Source: Sporolactobacillus shoreicorticis (GTDB lineage: Bacteria; Bacillota; Bacilli; Bacillales; Sporolactobacillaceae). Taken from it: a stretch of DNA of 64,000 nt. Both the position numbers and the translations under genes were made by a program. The notes under the pieces are model-generated. The model had not been told where the DNA came from. It saw only the letters and a program-made list of their open reading frames with translations, and did no database searches. Where the stretch lies: NCBI RefSeq assembly GCF_024125445.1, contig NZ_JAMXWM010000001.1, positions 62,001 through 126,000 on the forward strand. Reading direction: 5' to 3'. Shown one piece after another: positions 26,617 through 36,035 of the stretch (positions are counted from its first letter, which is position 1; every line of letters begins with the position of its first letter).

Positions 26617-28599
26617 GTGACGGAAGAGAAAAGAGAGAGAAGGCATTTAAGTTTTACTGGGTTTATGATGATTTTTCTCATAGTTGTTATCGTCATACCC
26701 AATTTCTTCTTTGGGATGATTATCGTTCAGCAGGTCAAAAAATCGAGCCAAGTGCAGCTGGACGATCATACGACGAACAACATTAAACTATTGAATAAAA
26801 ATTTAAACCAATTCATTGATGGCAAGATTTATATGGTTACGAAATTGAGTGGCCAGTTAACGAGCGACATTGACAGCGTTAAACTCCAAGCAGCTCTTGG
26901 CAATATTCAGAGAGCTGATCAGGATCAGGCGGCATTGTATCTTGCCAATAGGAAAGGTGAGCTTGCCTTTTTTCCTTCATCGGTTAAAATTCCCAAAAGT
27001 CTTGATCCTCGTACGCGACCATGGTATAAACAGGCAATGGAGCATCCGGGACAGCTAATCATCACTTCCCCCTACCGTTCTTCGGATGGATCTAACGTCA
27101 TGACGGTTACGATTGCGCAAACAACCAAAGATAGTAAGGGCGTCATTGGTATGGATCTAAAACTGAATAAAATTAAAAAATTAGTCAATCAAGCAAAAGT
27201 CGGTGCAACGGGCTATGTCTCTTTGCTTGATCGAGAAAATAAATGGGTTGTTAATAAAAAAGGTAAAATCGGAACAAAAGCTGATGATTTGTTTGTGAAG
27301 CAATTGGCAAGCAATAAGTCCAAGCCTTTTGTGTATCATGATCAGAAGGTTTACAGTGCAATCAATAGTCTTACAGGTTGGCGAATTACCGGCAATGTGA
27401 ATGTTAAAGATATTAATGGGCTCGTGAATCCGCTCACGTTCACCATTATTTTAAGTGTTCTTGTTAACTTAATTATTGTTATTCTGCTTACGGTGTGGCT
27501 GGTTCGTAACTATGTGACCAAACCGTTGAAGAAAATGGTCACGGTATTTGAAAAAGTAAGCAATAATGACCTGACTGAGGAACTGGATACGACGTCAATG
27601 AAAACAAGTGAGGAGCTTGCGCAGCTAGGGTGGAGCACCAACAAAATGATTGATTCGCTAAAAGGAATCGTCCATACGCTGAGCAGCAAGTCTGAATTGC
27701 TGACTGCTTCCTCTGAAGAATTGACCGCTTCTACTGAAGAAAGTAAGGCGACAACAGATGAAATTGCTCACTCGATCGAGCAGATTGCAGGTGCGGCCAA
27801 TCAGCAGGCAAGTGGAATTAAGAGACTGACAACAAATGCTCAGTCAATTAATCAATCGATTGCTTCAGTGACCGAGCAGATGAGTCAACTCGCGAGGCGG
27901 TACGAAGATTCGCGAAAATTTATCGATAACGGTCAGGAAACCGTTGATGTAACGAATAATCAAATGGCTAAGATTAAACAAACAGTTACTCATTTGGCTG
28001 AAATGGTTAGCAACTTAAGCAAACAGTCGCAAGAGATTAATGCAATCATCCATGTGATCAATGATGTTGCGTCGCAGACTCAGTTATTGTCCCTCAATGC
28101 TTCCATTGAAGCCGCTCGTGCCGGTGAATATGGAAAAGGGTTTGCTGTTGTCGCCACTGAAATTCAAAAACTATCCGTCCAATCCTCTGAAAATGCCGAT
28201 CGCATCAGTTCCATCATCGCAACGATTCAGGAAGATACGGAAAAGGTTGTCCAATCCATGAATACGGGAATTAAAGAAGTTGATAAGGGCATTCATGCGG
28301 TCAAAGAAAGTGATCAATCTTTTGACAACATAGAGACATTCGTGAGCAATTCGATCGTCGAAATTGAGAAGATATCAAAGATTATCCGTCAAATTGCTGA
28401 ATCAACGGAAGAAGCGACGGCCGCATATCGCCCCATTGAAGTTTTTGCTGAGCAGGCTTCTGAGCAGACACAAGGGGTATCGGCAGCGACCGAAGAACAA
28501 TCCGCGTCTGTTGGCGAAATGGCTAGAAGCGCAACAGAACTCAGCAGCATTGCCGATGAACTGAACCAGATCGTCCAAACGTTTCAAACAGAAAAATAA
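26617..28599 (+). CDS. Methyl-accepting chemotaxis protein with dCache sensor
   Basis: About 660 residues. Order: short basic N-tail, membrane helix (about 12-34), extracellular double-Cache sensor (about 40-275, including DPRTRPWYKQA and SSDGSNVMTV, the ligand-binding signature of dCache_1), second membrane helix (about 280-305), HAMP (305-360) and a cytoplasmic signalling domain whose tip reads IEAARAGEYGKGFAVVATEIQKLS. dCache receptors with this signature often bind amino acids. The GTG at 26617 is preferred because TAAGGAGG ends eight bases before it; the GTG at 26611 is too close. Single gene, followed by its own terminator. Possibly senses amino acids or compatible solutes used by the neighbouring island. 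Confidence 0.88.
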   Translation: MTEEKRERRHLSFTGFMMIFLIVVIVIPNFFFGMIIVQQVKKSSQVQLDDHTTNNIKLLNKNLNQFIDGKIYMVTKLSGQLTSDIDSVKLQAALGNIQRADQDQAALYLANRKGELAFFPSSVKIPKSLDPRTRPWYKQAMEHPGQLIITSPYRSSDGSNVMTVTIAQTTKDSKGVIGMDLKLNKIKKLVNQAKVGATGYVSLLDRENKWVVNKKGKIGTKADDLFVKQLASNKSKPFVYHDQKVYSAINSLTGWRITGNVNVKDINGLVNPLTFTIILSVLVNLIIVILLTVWLVRNYVTKPLKKMVTVFEKVSNNDLTEELDTTSMKTSEELAQLGWSTNKMIDSLKGIVHTLSSKSELLTASSEELTASTEESKATTDEIAHSIEQIAGAANQQASGIKRLTTNAQSINQSIASVTEQMSQLARRYEDSRKFIDNGQETVDVTNNQMAKIKQTVTHLAEMVSNLSKQSQEINAIIHVINDVASQTQLLSLNASIEAARAGEYGKGFAVVATEIQKLSVQSSENADRISSIIATIQEDTEKVVQSMNTGIKEVDKGIHAVKESDQSFDNIETFVSNSIVEIEKISKIIRQIAESTEEATAAYRPIEVFAEQASEQTQGVSAATEEQSASVGEMARSATELSSIADELNQIVQTFQTEK

Positions 28600-28619
28600 A
28601 TGCTCTTATTGATAAACCA

Positions 28620-28655
28620 AACCATCCCGCGCACTTATGGGATGGTTATTTATTT
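28620..28655 (+). terminator. Terminator after chemoreceptor gene
   Basis: AACCATCCC pairs with GGGATGGTT across a ten-base loop, followed by ATTTATTT. Confidence 0.75.
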
Positions 28656-28857
28656 ACAGCAAAGGAAAACGCTGTGAATTAAATGCAAAGAGGCGAAACT
28701 CTAAGAAGCATCTCTGCTGGTAGCTGGGCATTGGAGAACCTCCACAGACATCGAGTTGGAAAATAATAAAACTTAAATTATTCTAACTGCACCCTATAGA
28801 GTAGACGCTTTTATATTAAGAAATACGGGATGATGAGGATTCGATGATCCATAAGCA

Positions 28858-29127
28858 CTTACAGACAAAGAAATAAAACGTTTCTTTCGGAATTCCTACG
28901 TTTAAAGCGATTAGCGCTAAAGAAATTACCTACACTTGATGAATTTAAACGTATTTTTATAGCTGAAAATGAGAAAGGAAAATTCCCGAGACAGATTTTT
29001 AAAGAACATGGCTTTGATCCTAATGTTTTGGAAATGCATCGTGTGAAGTCATCAGCTAAAAGGTGGCGTAGAGCCTACAGGGAGAACGTCATTGTGGGGC
29101 TTCAGGATACACGAGGAGGCTATTCAT
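28858..29127 (+). pseudogene. IS3-family transposase OrfA remnant
   Basis: Three frames must be joined to read LTDKEIKRFFRNSYV, then AISAKEITYT, then DEFKRIFIAENEKGKFPRQI and FKEHGFDPNVLEMHRVKSSA followed by KRWRRAYRENVIVGLQDTR. This is the HTH protein (OrfA) of IS3/IS150-like elements. No OrfB and no terminal inverted repeats were found, so it is a fossil. It ends where a DUF5085-like repeat begins. Confidence 0.6.
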
Positions 29128-29292
29128 GATCGACCGTTCGTTCATGACCTGCCACTATGAAGAAGGAAGACCTTTTTCTGCTTCGTATGAACAGATTCGT
29201 GCATATCTGCTGAACATTTGATCCCTTCCGAACCTGTCTACATGTTATGATTCCAGTATATGGAGACTATCTGTTCAGATTCACATGCCTGT
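29121..29292 (+). repeat. Second copy of the DUF5085-like 3' segment
   Basis: Aligns with 25768-25941 over about 170 bases: ATGATCGACC, CACTATGAAGAAGGAA, CGTATGAACAGATT, CTTCCGAACCTGTCTA, CAGTATATGGAGACTATCT and CAGATTCACATGCCTG are shared or nearly so, with scattered substitutions and small indels. In this copy HYEEGRPFSASYEQIRAYL reads in one frame. It is a gene remnant, not an active element. Confidence 0.6.
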
Positions 29293-29600
29293 AACTGAGC
29301 TTGTTGCCATGTGATGCTGGCTGATGCGAAAACGTTATCTCAAGAATTCCATTGATACAATCTCTTAATTGGTTGGGAATAGGACGCACTCTAAATAATC
29401 ATTAATGAGCTCAGCATCAGTAACCCGTAGTTTGAAGTTTCAATATCTGATCCACTTTTGTCCTACCATACAAATTGTTAGCATGATTTTTTTAATTTTC
29501 ATACATATTGTAGGTGAAAATGAAAAGATAAATCGTATACGATGAGTGTAATCAATAAACGCTGACTTGATATGGATGAAATAACAAAGTGAAAGAAGCT
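29293..29600. other. Intergenic region before the methionine gamma-lyase-like gene
   Basis: About 300 AT-rich bases; nothing coding and no leader RNA fold (no SAM or T-box elements) recognised. Confidence 0.3.
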
Positions 29601-29626
29601 TTTACTAGGATAAGGGGTGTATTCAT

Positions 29627-30829
29627 TTGAAAATCAATACCGATGTTCTTCATGCAGAACAAGAGCGAGATCCTGTATACGGATCGCATGTTAGTCCTTT
29701 ATACCAGACGTCGACGTTTGTCCTTCCAAATTTTGATGAGGCGGTCCGGTTAAATCAGAATATTGATCAAGGATTTGTCTACAGCCGATTTGGTAATCCG
29801 ACGGTCAATGAACTGGAGCGGAAGATTGCTTATTTGGAGCACGCGGAGGCAGCACTTGGTTTGGCATCGGGCCTTGGGGCTATTTCTACGGCGGTGATGT
29901 CTGTGATCAAGGGCGGAGAACATATCATCTTCGGTGATGTCATCTATGGCTGCACCTTTGCGCTGTTTACGAAAGTTCTTCCGGAATTTCATGTCACGTA
30001 TTCGATTGTGGATACCCCAGATCCTGCGGCAGTAAAGGCAGCCATGAAGCCGAATACGTCGTTGATCTATGTTGAAACTCCGGCAAATCCTACGCTGAAG
30101 ATCAGTGATATTGAAGCGATTGCTGAAGTTGCCCATCGGCAGGAAGGTGTGAAGTTGATTGTGGACAGTACGTTTGCCTCCCCGTACCTTCAGAATCCTC
30201 TTGATCTTGGGGCCGATTTGGTCGTTCATAGTGCAACCAAATACCTTTGTGGGCATGGGACGGTTACCGCGGGCGTGATTGCAGGCAGCAAAAAGTTGAT
30301 CGATAAGGCGAGAATGCCTTATTTGCAATGCTTTGGCGCAGTACTTGATCCGTTTGCGGCATGGCAAATTATGCAAGGAATGAAGACGTTGGGAATACGT
30401 ATGGAACGGCATTGCGAAAATGCGATGAAGGTGGCATTATTTCTGGAAAACCATCCAATGGTCGACCATGTCTACTATCCTGGGCTCCCTTCTCACCCGA
30501 GCCACGAAACGGCAAAGAAACAAATGAGAGGTTACGGTGGCATGATGAGTGTCGACATTAAAGGTGGTATTGCAGCTGTGCGAAAAGTTATGAATGCGAC
30601 TCGAGTATTCAGCCTGGCAACCAGTCTCGGAAATGTTGATTCACTGATTCAGCATTCGCCATCAATGAGCCATTTTGACATGACGCAGGAAGAACGTCAT
30701 CGTGTCAGCATTTTTGACGGTCAGGTGCGCTTGTCGGTCGGTATTGAAGATGCAGATGATTTAATTCATGATCTGGATCAGGCACTGAGCAAAGTCCATG
30801 AGCGCAGTAAAGATGAAGTAAGTAACTGA
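29627..30829 (+). CDS. PLP-dependent cystathionine/methionine gamma-lyase family enzyme
   Basis: A 400-residue Cys/Met-metabolism PLP enzyme (fold type I). YSRFGNPTVNELERK is the phosphate-binding signature, ETPANPTLKISDI precedes VDSTFASPYLQ, and HSATKYLCGHG carries the Schiff-base Lys205. Members catalyse gamma- or beta-elimination (cystathionine or methionine gamma-lyase) or gamma-replacement. It starts at TTG with AAGGGG upstream. It stands alone, convergent with the pucR-like gene of the ectoine island and sharing its bidirectional terminator. A paralogue lies inside the island at 36036. Substrate specificity is not determinable by eye. Confidence 0.8.
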   Translation: MKINTDVLHAEQERDPVYGSHVSPLYQTSTFVLPNFDEAVRLNQNIDQGFVYSRFGNPTVNELERKIAYLEHAEAALGLASGLGAISTAVMSVIKGGEHIIFGDVIYGCTFALFTKVLPEFHVTYSIVDTPDPAAVKAAMKPNTSLIYVETPANPTLKISDIEAIAEVAHRQEGVKLIVDSTFASPYLQNPLDLGADLVVHSATKYLCGHGTVTAGVIAGSKKLIDKARMPYLQCFGAVLDPFAAWQIMQGMKTLGIRMERHCENAMKVALFLENHPMVDHVYYPGLPSHPSHETAKKQMRGYGGMMSVDIKGGIAAVRKVMNATRVFSLATSLGNVDSLIQHSPSMSHFDMTQEERHRVSIFDGQVRLSVGIEDADDLIHDLDQALSKVHERSKDEVSN

Positions 30830-30851
30830 TTGATCGATGAAGATAATCATT

Positions 30852-30900
30852 AAAAAGAATCGACGAGGGAAGCTGCGGCCTTCCTCGCCGATTCTTTTTT
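30852..30900. terminator. Strong bidirectional terminator
   Basis: AAAAAGAATCG..GAGGGAAG pairs with CCTTCCTC..GATTCTTTTTT; A-rich on the left and T-rich on the right, it can end both the lyase (plus) and the pucR-like gene (minus). Confidence 0.85.
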
Positions 30901-30914
30901 AACTGTGGATGTAA

Positions 30915-32492
30915 TTATTGGGCATTAATGGCCCACAGCTTGATGCAGAGTTGAAGAAGAAAGAGATCATCTGATTTGGAAAGCGACTTTCCCGTCAATG
31001 TTTCAATCTTTTGAAGGCGATAGATTAACGATTGGCGCTGCAGTGATAAGGCGCGCGCAGTCTGACTGACGTTTCCGTTGTGCTTCATATAAGCGGTCAA
31101 CGTCAGGAAAAGATCCAACCCGCGCTCTTTGTTGTAGCTGACCAGCGGTCCAATGATCTTTCGTACGGCTTCTCTCGTGACTTCATCCTTGGAAAGCTGG
31201 GAAAGCATACGAAACTCGGAAGTATCAGCAAAGGTGCTGCGACTTCCGGAACCGTTCTGACTTCTACCCGTTTCAAGAGCAATACGAGCGTTTTTGTAGC
31301 TTTTAGAAAGCGATCTGATCTCTGACGGTCGATCACTGATGCCCCATGAAAAAGCAGGAAAATAATATGCGTTTAATTTTTCTTCGATCAGGTCAATGAG
31401 TGTGTGATAGATGTCAAGGTGTTCATCCGTAACTTGAATGAAAATGACGAGATAGTTTGAGTAAAAGGCGCATAGATTGGATGGTTCGATTTGCCTGGCG
31501 CATCTGGTGGCCAATTGTAAAAGGTCGTTCTTCTCATCGGTACTGTTTTTCTTGCTGGTCCACTGTTCCGGGAGTCCGACAATACATTGATAGTTTCCTG
31601 AAACATTCAGATCTTGAACCCGGGTTCGCGCAAGTAAATGATCCCAGCTATTCCAGTCTTGATGAATGATTGCGTGAATCAGTTCTGTTTTTTCTCTGTT
31701 TCTTTCTTCAACAAGCAGTTGATTTTTCTTAAACCACAACTGTAAAACAATGGTTACTTGTTCCAGCGCAGACCGAGGAATGGTCTGTGCAAGCGAAGGA
31801 TTGGAATCAATCACCAGTGCAGCTTGCTTCTGATTGAGAATATGAAACGGATATACTTGCGCGCGTGTACCCCACTGGGTCGTTATCACAGAGGGTTTAT
31901 CCGTGATTAGTTGATTTAAATGAAGATGCTGCGAGTGAGCATTCGGATTCGATGAAAGAATGTCCTCGCTCTTTCTTTGTAGGATGTAAATGTGAGATTT
32001 TGAATGCTTTTCCATTAATGCAAGTGCGTCATTCAGTGATTTGCCATCTAAATATAAAGCAATGATCGTTCGTTGAAGCTGCTTATATTCTTCTAACAGT
32101 ACATCTTCCTGATGGTGAATCCCGCTGATAACCGTTTTGATGACATCGGAAAAGCGAATCTCCCAGGGCATATGAATAAGAGGAAAATTATTTTCCTTAG
32201 CGAAAGCAACGATCCGTTTCGGAATGGTCTTGACATGGCGTCCGGTCGCGATTGCAAGAGCAGAGGCTTGTGATGCGTAAATTTCTTGAACAAATGCGTC
32301 GAAGATTTTCGGATCGTCACCAAAACCGATACCCGTCGTCAGTACAAATTCATTTTTACGAACAAATTTCTCGACGGGCAGTTCAATGACCGATACCGAT
32401 TCGATGGGACGTGCAGTCAGATCCTTGCCGGAAAGGATCTCTGCTTTTTGCATGATTGGGTTAGCGAGAATTTGATGTACAGAGTAAAACAA
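30915..32492 (-). CDS. PucR-family transcriptional regulator of the ectoine island
   Basis: A 525-residue regulator: N-terminal PucR ligand domain (about 1-125, starting MFYSVHQILANPIMQ), a degenerate GGDEF-like middle (about 280-420, GISDRPSEIRSLSKSYKNARIAL) and a C-terminal HTH_30 (about 465-523, NVSQTARALSLQRQSLIYRLQKIE). PucR proteins activate catabolic genes for purines, amino acids and similar nitrogen sources on sensing the substrate. The start is TTG with AGGAGGT eight bases upstream. It is co-transcribed with the eutB-like gene 42 bp upstream and divergent from doeA. Ectoine clusters of Proteobacteria normally use EnuR (MocR/GntR type), so this is a different control protein. Confidence 0.82.
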   Translation of the reverse strand: MFYSVHQILANPIMQKAEILSGKDLTARPIESVSVIELPVEKFVRKNEFVLTTGIGFGDDPKIFDAFVQEIYASQASALAIATGRHVKTIPKRIVAFAKENNFPLIHMPWEIRFSDVIKTVISGIHHQEDVLLEEYKQLQRTIIALYLDGKSLNDALALMEKHSKSHIYILQRKSEDILSSNPNAHSQHLHLNQLITDKPSVITTQWGTRAQVYPFHILNQKQAALVIDSNPSLAQTIPRSALEQVTIVLQLWFKKNQLLVEERNREKTELIHAIIHQDWNSWDHLLARTRVQDLNVSGNYQCIVGLPEQWTSKKNSTDEKNDLLQLATRCARQIEPSNLCAFYSNYLVIFIQVTDEHLDIYHTLIDLIEEKLNAYYFPAFSWGISDRPSEIRSLSKSYKNARIALETGRSQNGSGSRSTFADTSEFRMLSQLSKDEVTREAVRKIIGPLVSYNKERGLDLFLTLTAYMKHNGNVSQTARALSLQRQSLIYRLQKIETLTGKSLSKSDDLFLLQLCIKLWAINAQ

Positions 32493-32533
32493 GATCGAGT
32501 ACCTCCTGTCATTTGTTCAGAGCGAAGCACAGT

Positions 32534-33544
32534 TTATTTCTCGTTAAGATAGGGCCGAACGGCTGAGGCATGTTCTTGCAAATCAACATTGCATCCGCTG
32601 ATGACCAGTACAATATTGGATGAAGGGGTAACGGAAACCTGATGATCTAAAAGCGCTCCGGTTGAAATCGCGCCAGCACCCTCGACCACCATATGATGAT
32701 GGGCATAGAGATGAGCCATTCCTTTGGCGATCGTCACCTCTGGAATAAGCAAGGCATCATCGAGATATTTTTGGATCAGAGGGAAGGTCATCTGATTATT
32801 ATTTCCGATCCCGCCAAGAAGACTGTCAGCCAGTGTGGGGTATTCTTCGGTGATGACCGGTTTACCTGCACAGAGACTTTGGTACATTGCAGCACCTTTT
32901 TCCATGGACAGGCCGATGGCACGTATGTGCGGATTCGTCTGTTTCATCACGAGGCTGATACCGGAGAGCAATCCTCCTCCTGACAATCCAGCTAGTACAC
33001 AATCAACATCCGGAAGCTCCTCCAGAATTTCAAGTGCCATGGTTCCCTGCCCGGCAATAATATCCGGATGGTCAAAAGGGGGAATGACCGCCAGACCCTG
33101 TTCACGTTCCAATTTATAGCAGTAGGCCTCCGCATCGTCCTGCGATTCACCAGCAATTTTCAATTCGGCACCTAAAGATTGAATCAATTGCGACTTAGCT
33201 TCCGGTACATGCTTCGATACACAGATGGTTGCCTGTATCCCCATTTTTTTTGCGGCTGTCGCTACGGCAATTCCATGATTTCCTGTTGAAAAGGTGGTGA
33301 CCCCATGCGCTTTCTGCCCCGATGACAGATGCGCGAGGGCATTGACCGCACCACGTAATTTAAAGGCACCGCTCACGTGGAGGTGCTCGCATTTTAAATA
33401 GATATTTGCCTGCGTGGCTGAGGAGAGAGACGGTGAATAGAGTAAAGGTGTTTTTTGAACAATCGGCGCTATAGCTTTTCTCGCTTTCCATACATCCTGC
33501 ACTGTGATTTTTGTATTTGCGGAATCTTGCATTTCTGCTTTCAT
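32534..33544 (-). CDS. eutB: Hydroxyectoine utilization dehydratase-like protein (EutB; threonine dehydratase family)
   Basis: A 336-residue PLP fold type II enzyme. Lys62 in SGAFKLRGAVNAL is the Schiff-base lysine, STGNHGIAVA binds substrate carboxylate and GLSGGGLLSG binds the cofactor phosphate. It lacks the ACT regulatory domain of biosynthetic IlvA. The family includes threonine/serine dehydratases and EutB of ectoine/hydroxyectoine clusters, thought to help convert hydroxyectoine or its breakdown product. Position opposite doeA and eutC supports EutB. Catabolic threonine dehydratase is the alternative. Confidence 0.72.
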   Translation of the reverse strand: MKAEMQDSANTKITVQDVWKARKAIAPIVQKTPLLYSPSLSSATQANIYLKCEHLHVSGAFKLRGAVNALAHLSSGQKAHGVTTFSTGNHGIAVATAAKKMGIQATICVSKHVPEAKSQLIQSLGAELKIAGESQDDAEAYCYKLEREQGLAVIPPFDHPDIIAGQGTMALEILEELPDVDCVLAGLSGGGLLSGISLVMKQTNPHIRAIGLSMEKGAAMYQSLCAGKPVITEEYPTLADSLLGGIGNNNQMTFPLIQKYLDDALLIPEVTIAKGMAHLYAHHHMVVEGAGAISTGALLDHQVSVTPSSNIVLVISGCNVDLQEHASAVRPYLNEK

Positions 33545-33751
33545 TTTTATTCCCCTCTATTCTTAATGTACATGAAGCAAGTAAATAGAATCAATAAATT
33601 TAAACCAATTGGAAATGTTTGTGTGATTTTTTCTAACATGTGTGGCTTATTTTTTGCGGATCGACCAATTAACCTTTACATTTTATAAGGAGTTGGGCGC
33701 TGAATCCATTATGTAAAGTGACAAAACCTATATCGAAATGTTCTTACAATT

Positions 33752-33768
33752 TTGACGATAGCTGTCAA
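33752..33768. promoter_or_regulatory. Inverted repeat between eutB-like and doeA-like genes (possible PucR or promoter site)
   Basis: TTGACGATAGCTGTCAA has 5-bp perfect arms around seven bases, centred in the 300-bp divergent intergenic region. The left arm could also act as a -35 (TTGACG), but no -10 stands at the right distance. Just downstream, GTCATTAA occurs twice (about 33792 and 33812). Confidence 0.35.
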
Positions 33769-33846
33769 TCGTTGTTTTCGATAAAATTAAGTCATTAATC
33801 AGAACACGATATGTCATTAAATATAACGCCGAAAGGAAGAAGAATA

Positions 33847-35016
33847 ATGTTATCGTTCGAATTAGCAGAATACAAAGAGCGTCTTAAGAAGACAAAAGCC
33901 AGCATGCAGGAAAAAGGTATTGAGGTTCTTTTGGTGACCAATCCCGCCAATATGAACTATTTATCCGGTTATGACGGCTGGTCGTTCTACGTTCACCAAA
34001 TGATTATTGTTGTTATTGATGAGGAACAGCCTTTTTGGATCGGCCGTATGCAGGATGGGAATGGAGCACGTTTCACCACTTGGCTTGATGACAATCATAT
34101 CATTCCATATCCGGAAGATCATATTCAGTCTGCTGAAAAACATCCAATGGATTTTGTTTGTAATATATTAGCGGAAATCGGGCAGACGAAACGAACGATC
34201 GGACTTGAAATGGATGCTTATTATTTTACCGCTGCCTGTTACGTGAAATTAAATGAAGGATTGCCGGAAGCGACCTTTAAGGACGCAACAACACTTGTAA
34301 ACTTCGTTCGGATCATTAAGTCGGATCAAGAGATTGCTTACATGCGGCGAGCAGCGAGAATTGTTGAAAGATCAATGCAGCAAGCGATTGATCATATCCA
34401 GGAAGGCGTGCGCGAATGTGATGTTGCTGCAGCGATTGTTCATCAGCAAATTGCCGGAACAGAGGAATTCGGGGGCGATTATACTGCGATCGCGCCAATC
34501 CTTCCTGCCGGTGAGCACACATCCACTTCTCACTTGAATTGGTCGGATGAAAGGTACACAAACAACATTCCTGTAATGATTGAAATTGCCGGTGCCTATA
34601 AACACTATCATTCGCCGCTGGCGCGTACTGTTTATATTGGCGAGCCGGATCAGAAAATGAACGATCTGTCTAAAGCCTGTATTGAGGGAATCAATACGAC
34701 GATTGAGGCAATAAAACCGGGTATGACCGGCGAAGCGGTAGAACAGGTTTGGCGGAAAGTGATTCATAAATACGGATTTGAGAAGGAATCACGTGCCGGT
34801 TACTCGATCGGCGTGAACTATCCGCCGGATTGGGGCGAACATACCGCAAGCTTCAGACCGGGTGATCAAACGGTGCTTAAACCCAATATGACGTTCCATT
34901 TGATGCCGGGAATTTGGATGGATGATATCGGCTTTGAATGTACCGAAGCCATTCGTATTACGGAAGATGGTTGCGAACCGCTTGCTGATTTTCCTCGCAA
35001 ACTATTTCTGAAGTAA
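33847..35016 (+). CDS. doeA: Ectoine hydrolase-like protein (DoeA/EutD, M24 creatinase fold)
   Basis: About 389 residues, two-domain creatinase/M24 fold. GYDGWSFYVHQ near the start, GLEMDAYYFTA, the GGDYTAI loop, HSPLARTV and GYSIGVNYPPDWGEHT followed by SFRPGD and MTFHLMPGIWMDD match what I know of DoeA from Halomonas elongata, which opens the ectoine ring to N-acetyl-2,4-diaminobutyrate. The aminopeptidase metal ligands are replaced, as in non-metal creatinase-like members. The ATG at 33847 follows AAAGGAAG; the frame is open for 12 more codons upstream without RBS. It is first in a plus-strand run with eutC, PLP-enzyme, amidohydrolase and Ehu-like transporter genes. This is the strongest single argument for an ectoine island. 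Confidence 0.85.
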   Translation: MLSFELAEYKERLKKTKASMQEKGIEVLLVTNPANMNYLSGYDGWSFYVHQMIIVVIDEEQPFWIGRMQDGNGARFTTWLDDNHIIPYPEDHIQSAEKHPMDFVCNILAEIGQTKRTIGLEMDAYYFTAACYVKLNEGLPEATFKDATTLVNFVRIIKSDQEIAYMRRAARIVERSMQQAIDHIQEGVRECDVAAAIVHQQIAGTEEFGGDYTAIAPILPAGEHTSTSHLNWSDERYTNNIPVMIEIAGAYKHYHSPLARTVYIGEPDQKMNDLSKACIEGINTTIEAIKPGMTGEAVEQVWRKVIHKYGFEKESRAGYSIGVNYPPDWGEHTASFRPGDQTVLKPNMTFHLMPGIWMDDIGFECTEAIRITEDGCEPLADFPRKLFLK

Positions 35017-35033
35017 AAAGGAGGAGGTCTGTT

Positions 35034-36017
35034 GTGCACCTCTATCATGAAGAAGCTATTCGAAGCTGCGTTGCCCTCAACCGAACCGTGATTCAGAAGG
35101 TGGAGGATGGATTTACGCAACTGGATCAAGGAAATGCGGCCATGCCTCCGATCATGAGTATCGATATTCCTGAGAACAGTGGAGAGGTCGATATCAAGTC
35201 GGCCTACATTAAAGGATTAGATACATTTGCGATTAAAATATCATCCGGATTCTTTAATAATAAAGCGCTTGGTCTGCCGAGCTTAAGCGGGATGATGCTC
35301 TTGATGAGCTCCGTGACCGGATTGCCGGAAGCGATACTGATGGACAATGGATACCTTACCGATGTCCGGACCGCCGCGGCCGGCGCGATTGCGGCCGACT
35401 ATTTAGCAAAGCCGCATATTGATACCGCTGGTGTGATCGGCACAGGCTTGCAGGCACGTCTGCAGATGGAGGCTTTGTATCTGGTTCGACCGTACAAAAA
35501 GCTACTCGTTTATGGTCGCAGAAAGGAAGCCGTAGACACGTATATTGCGGAAATGAGCGCGAATTTAGGCGTTGCGGTGGAGAGCGTCCCGACGCCGGAA
35601 CAACTTGTGAAGCAGTCTGAAATTGTTGTCACAACGACACCGGCAAAAGCACCGATTATTAAAACTGAATGGTTGCATAAGGGACTGCACATCACCGCAA
35701 TGGGTGCGGATACAGGGACCAAGCAAGAGATTGATGAGAAAATTTTTCACCATGCCGATTTGATTGTCTGTGACGTCATCAAGCAATGCAAACAATGCGG
35801 TGAACTGCATCATGCATTGGAGCACGGGGTTCTGAGCCTGGAGGATTCGCGAATCATTGAACTCGGCGCTTTGACGTCAGGTAACGTCCCTGGAAGAGAA
35901 AATGACGATCAAATCACGCTCTGCGATTTAACAGGCACGGGCGTGCAGGATACAGCGATTGCTCGCTACGCCCTGCAGCAATTAAAGGCAGAATCAAAAG
36001 GTAATCAAACCAACTAA
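35034..36017 (+). CDS. eutC: EutC-like protein (ornithine cyclodeaminase/mu-crystallin family)
   Basis: A 327-residue ornithine cyclodeaminase-fold protein: FAIKISSGFFNN in the substrate site, LMDNGYLTDVRTAAAGA, Rossmann GVIGTGLQAR and ITAMGADTGTKQEID. The family covers cyclodeaminases, imine reductases and EutC of ectoine/hydroxyectoine clusters, proposed to act with EutB on hydroxyectoine. It follows doeA by 17 bp with GGAGGAGGT before GTG. Adjacent doeA and a nearby eutB give a coherent trio. The exact reaction is unsettled even in studied systems. Confidence 0.78.
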   Translation: MHLYHEEAIRSCVALNRTVIQKVEDGFTQLDQGNAAMPPIMSIDIPENSGEVDIKSAYIKGLDTFAIKISSGFFNNKALGLPSLSGMMLLMSSVTGLPEAILMDNGYLTDVRTAAAGAIAADYLAKPHIDTAGVIGTGLQARLQMEALYLVRPYKKLLVYGRRKEAVDTYIAEMSANLGVAVESVPTPEQLVKQSEIVVTTTPAKAPIIKTEWLHKGLHITAMGADTGTKQEIDEKIFHHADLIVCDVIKQCKQCGELHHALEHGVLSLEDSRIIELGALTSGNVPGRENDDQITLCDLTGTGVQDTAIARYALQQLKAESKGNQTN

Positions 36018-36035
36018 GAGAAGGAGAGATTCTTT

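Noticed and set aside
29750-30412. A 220-codon minus-strand open frame
   Set aside because: Antisense shadow of the gamma-lyase gene; Arg/His/Cys-rich composition typical of reverse translation.
33847-35016. Annotation of the DoeA-like gene as a plain Xaa-Pro peptidase
   Set aside because: The metal ligands of M24 peptidases are not conserved, and DoeA-specific segments plus eutBC and Ehu-like neighbours fit ectoine hydrolase better.
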